Notes under the pieces: generated by a model
Told to the model about the DNA's origin: nothing
Database searches by the model: none
What the model saw: the letters and a program-made list of their open reading frames with translations, nothing else
DNA from: Gaiella occulta
GTDB lineage: Bacteria; Actinomycetota; Thermoleophilia; Gaiellales; Gaiellaceae
Assembly: GCF_003351045.1 (NCBI RefSeq)
Contig: NZ_QQZY01000007.1
Span: 1-64,000 of the forward strand
Direction: 5' to 3'
Length of the DNA stretch: 64,000 bases
Translations under genes and position numbers: made by a program
Shown: in pieces, positions 62,289 to 64,000 of the stretch
Numbering within the stretch: the stretch's first letter is position 1
Layout of the letters: each line of letters opens with the position of its first letter

Positions 62289-64000
62289 GGCAGCGCGCGC
62301 GTGCGGTCGTGATCGGAGGCGGGGTCGGCGGATGCTCGATCCTGTACTGGCTGGCCCGGCTCGGATGGGACGACGTCGTCCTCGTCGAGCGCGCCGACCT
62401 GACGAGCGGCTCCACCTTCCATTCGGCCGGCCTCGTCGGCCAGCTTCGCAGCTCGCTCGCGCTCACGCGGATGATGGTCAACTCGGTCGACCTCTACCGC
62501 TCCCTCGAGGCCGAGGTCGGGCTCGAGACAGGCTGGCACGAGGTGGGCTCCCTGCGGCTCGCCTCGTCGCCCGAGCGCATGGAGGAGATCGCGCGCCAGT
62601 CGGGGTGGGCGAAGACGTTCGGGTTCCCGCTCGAGCTGATCTCGCCGCAGGAGGCGCAGGAGCTGTTCCCTCCCATGTCCACCGACGGCGTGCTCGGCGC
62701 CGCCTACCTCCCGACGGACGGCTACATCGATCCCAGCCAGCTCACCTTCGCGCTCGCCGAAGGCGCGCGCCGTCGCGGCGCCGAGATCAACACGAACACC
62801 CGCGTCACGGGCGTGAACGTCGAGCGCGGCCGGGTGACCGGGATCGTCACCGACAGGGGCGAGATCGAGACGGACATCGTCGTCAACGCGGGCGGCATGT
62901 ACGCGCGCGAGATCGGCGCGCTCGCGGGCGTGAACGTCCCGATCATCCCGATGGCGCACGAGTACCTCGTGCTGAAGCCGTGCGGCCTGCCGACGGACAT
63001 GCCGACGATGCGCGACCCGTCGCTGCTCGTCTACTACCGGCCCGAGTCGGGCGGGTTGATCATGGGCGGCTACGAGCGCCATTGCGCTCCGTGGTCGCTC
63101 GACGGCATCCCTGCGGACTTCAACGGCAAGCTGCTCGACGAGGACTGGCCGCGCTTCGAGGAGCTGATGGAGAACGCGATCGTGCGCGTCCCCTCGCTCG
63201 CGGAGATGGAGGTCGTCAAGCTCATCAACGGGCCGGAGGCGTTCACCCCCGACGGGGAGTTCATCCTCGGGCCGTCGGACGTTCGCGGGTTCTGGGTGGC
63301 GGCCGGCTTCTGCGCCCACGGTCTCGCGGGCGCGGGCGGCATGGGCCAGCTCGTGGCGGAGTGGATCGTGGGCGGCACGCCGTCGCTCGACGTCTGGCAC
63401 ATGGACTCGCGCCGCTTCGGCGCCGCGTATCGCTCGCGCGAGTACACGCTCGCGCGCACCGCCGAGATCTACGAGACCTACTACGACGTCAAGTACCCCG
63501 GGCACGAGCGGCAGGCCGGGAGGCCGCTGCGCGTGTCGCCGGCCTACGCGCGCCTGACCGAGCTCGGCGCCGCGTTCGGCGAGAAGTCCGGCTGGGAGCG
63601 GGCGAACTGGTTCGAGCCGAACGCCGTCCGGGGCGACGAGACGCTGCGTCCGCGCGGCTGGGCCGGCAAGCTGTGGTCGCCGGCGATCGGCGCCGAGCAC
63701 ACGGCATGCCGCGACGCGGCCGCGCTGTTCGACGAGTCCTCGTTCGCGAAGATCGAGGTCTCCGGCCCAGGCGCGGCGGCCTTCCTCGAGCGCCTCTGCG
63801 CCAACCGGGTCGCCCGCGACGTGGGCGCGCTGACGTACACGCAGATGTTGAACCCGAAGGGCGGAATCGAGTGCGACTTCACGGTCACGCGGCTCGCCGA
63901 GGAGCGGTTCCGCATCGTCACCGGCACCGCGTTCGGGCAGCACGACATCGCCTGGATCCGGGAGCACGCCCCGGACGACGGCTCCGTCCACGTCGCCGAC
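62285..64000 (+). CDS. dimethylglycine/sarcosine-dehydrogenase-like FAD protein (partial)
   Basis: 572 codons from a GTG overlapping the GntR stop, running off the window. FAD-binding AVVIGGGVGGCSILYWLARL, then the covalent-flavin His in SGSTFHSAGLVGQLR and a late FAD motif (WVAAGFCAHGLAGAGGMGQL) of the DAO family. After about residue 430 a GcvT-like folate domain begins (HTACRDAAALFDESSFAKIE). The layout matches dimethylglycine or sarcosine dehydrogenases. With the choline kinase-like gene and GntR it suggests choline/betaine breakdown. Confidence 0.9.
   Translation, partial: MRQRARAVVIGGGVGGCSILYWLARLGWDDVVLVERADLTSGSTFHSAGLVGQLRSSLALTRMMVNSVDLYRSLEAEVGLETGWHEVGSLRLASSPERMEEIARQSGWAKTFGFPLELISPQEAQELFPPMSTDGVLGAAYLPTDGYIDPSQLTFALAEGARRRGAEINTNTRVTGVNVERGRVTGIVTDRGEIETDIVVNAGGMYAREIGALAGVNVPIIPMAHEYLVLKPCGLPTDMPTMRDPSLLVYYRPESGGLIMGGYERHCAPWSLDGIPADFNGKLLDEDWPRFEELMENAIVRVPSLAEMEVVKLINGPEAFTPDGEFILGPSDVRGFWVAAGFCAHGLAGAGGMGQLVAEWIVGGTPSLDVWHMDSRRFGAAYRSREYTLARTAEIYETYYDVKYPGHERQAGRPLRVSPAYARLTELGAAFGEKSGWERANWFEPNAVRGDETLRPRGWAGKLWSPAIGAEHTACRDAAALFDESSFAKIEVSGPGAAAFLERLCANRVARDVGALTYTQMLNPKGGIECDFTVTRLAEERFRIVTGTAFGQHDIAWIREHAPDDGSVHVAD

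Overview
The window is high-GC DNA with dense, head-to-tail genes, many GTG starts and many 4-base start/stop overlaps (ATGA, GTGA, TGATG). Gene content includes a Tat-dependent binding protein, CsoR, ECF sigma and RsiG-like motifs, copper P-type ATPases, cytochrome bd and FAD/GcvT amine dehydrogenases. Together these point to an actinobacterial-type genome, perhaps a deep-branching class such as Thermoleophilia. The taxonomy is inferred from style and content only. No rRNA or tRNA gene and no CRISPR array was seen.

Region 1 (0.3-15.9 kb) is an oligopeptide-type ABC transporter and catabolic locus. Leftward run: SDR, metallo-hydrolase and LacI regulator, then binding protein, two permeases and a degenerate hydrolase. 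Rightward run: 2-oxoacid dehydrogenase E1 alpha and beta, two ABC ATPases and an M20 hydrolase, then a frameshifted FAD oxidoreductase, a VOC protein, a Gfo/Idh dehydrogenase and a cupin. Four near-identical palindromes around GGAAATCGATTTCC sit just downstream of four TTGACA promoters. They tie the whole locus together as one LacI regulon. The substrate is unknown.

Region 2 (15.9-20.4 kb) is a scarred accessory stretch: an IS110 transposase remnant, three strong hairpins, an ERCC4/XPF-type nuclease, a multiply frameshifted gene, and an AbiEii/AbiEi toxin-antitoxin pair with an AT-rich promoter carrying repeated sites.

Region 3 (20.4-30.9 kb) holds cytochrome bd oxidase (cydAB), a methyltransferase remnant, an ECF sigma factor with a built-in zinc-finger/membrane tail, a secreted acidic protein, a fusion of an RnfD/NqrB-like membrane domain to FG-GAP repeats and a UnbV domain, a methyltransferase and a C39-like peptidase.

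Region 4 (31-53 kb) is a metal, thiol and redox stress island. It contains two P1B ATPases, CsoR, CopZ, a cupredoxin and small His- or Met-rich proteins. It also holds two OmpR-type two-component systems, CcdA/redoxin/SCO-like thiol proteins, a multicopper oxidase, and a LysR/persulfide-dioxygenase-like/MFS/rhodanese sulfur module. Two families of 11-bp-phased direct repeats (CTTCAC and CTTGA) mark likely response-regulator sites. Several genes here are remnants: an ABC permease, a cytochrome c, a TlpA-like protein and an M23 peptidase.

Region 5 (53-64 kb) carries a coiled-coil NlpC/P60 hydrolase, an acetoacetyl-CoA synthetase ending in an RsiG-like c-di-GMP-motif coiled coil, a collagen-like/lamin-tail secreted protein, RsgA, a protoporphyrinogen-oxidase-like FAD protein, and a choline-kinase-like/GntR/dimethylglycine-dehydrogenase-like operon that runs off the window.

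The observations most worth a second look are the synthetase-RsiG fusion, the four-operator LacI regulon, the RnfD/FG-GAP/UnbV fusion, and the phased direct repeats around the metal-stress genes.
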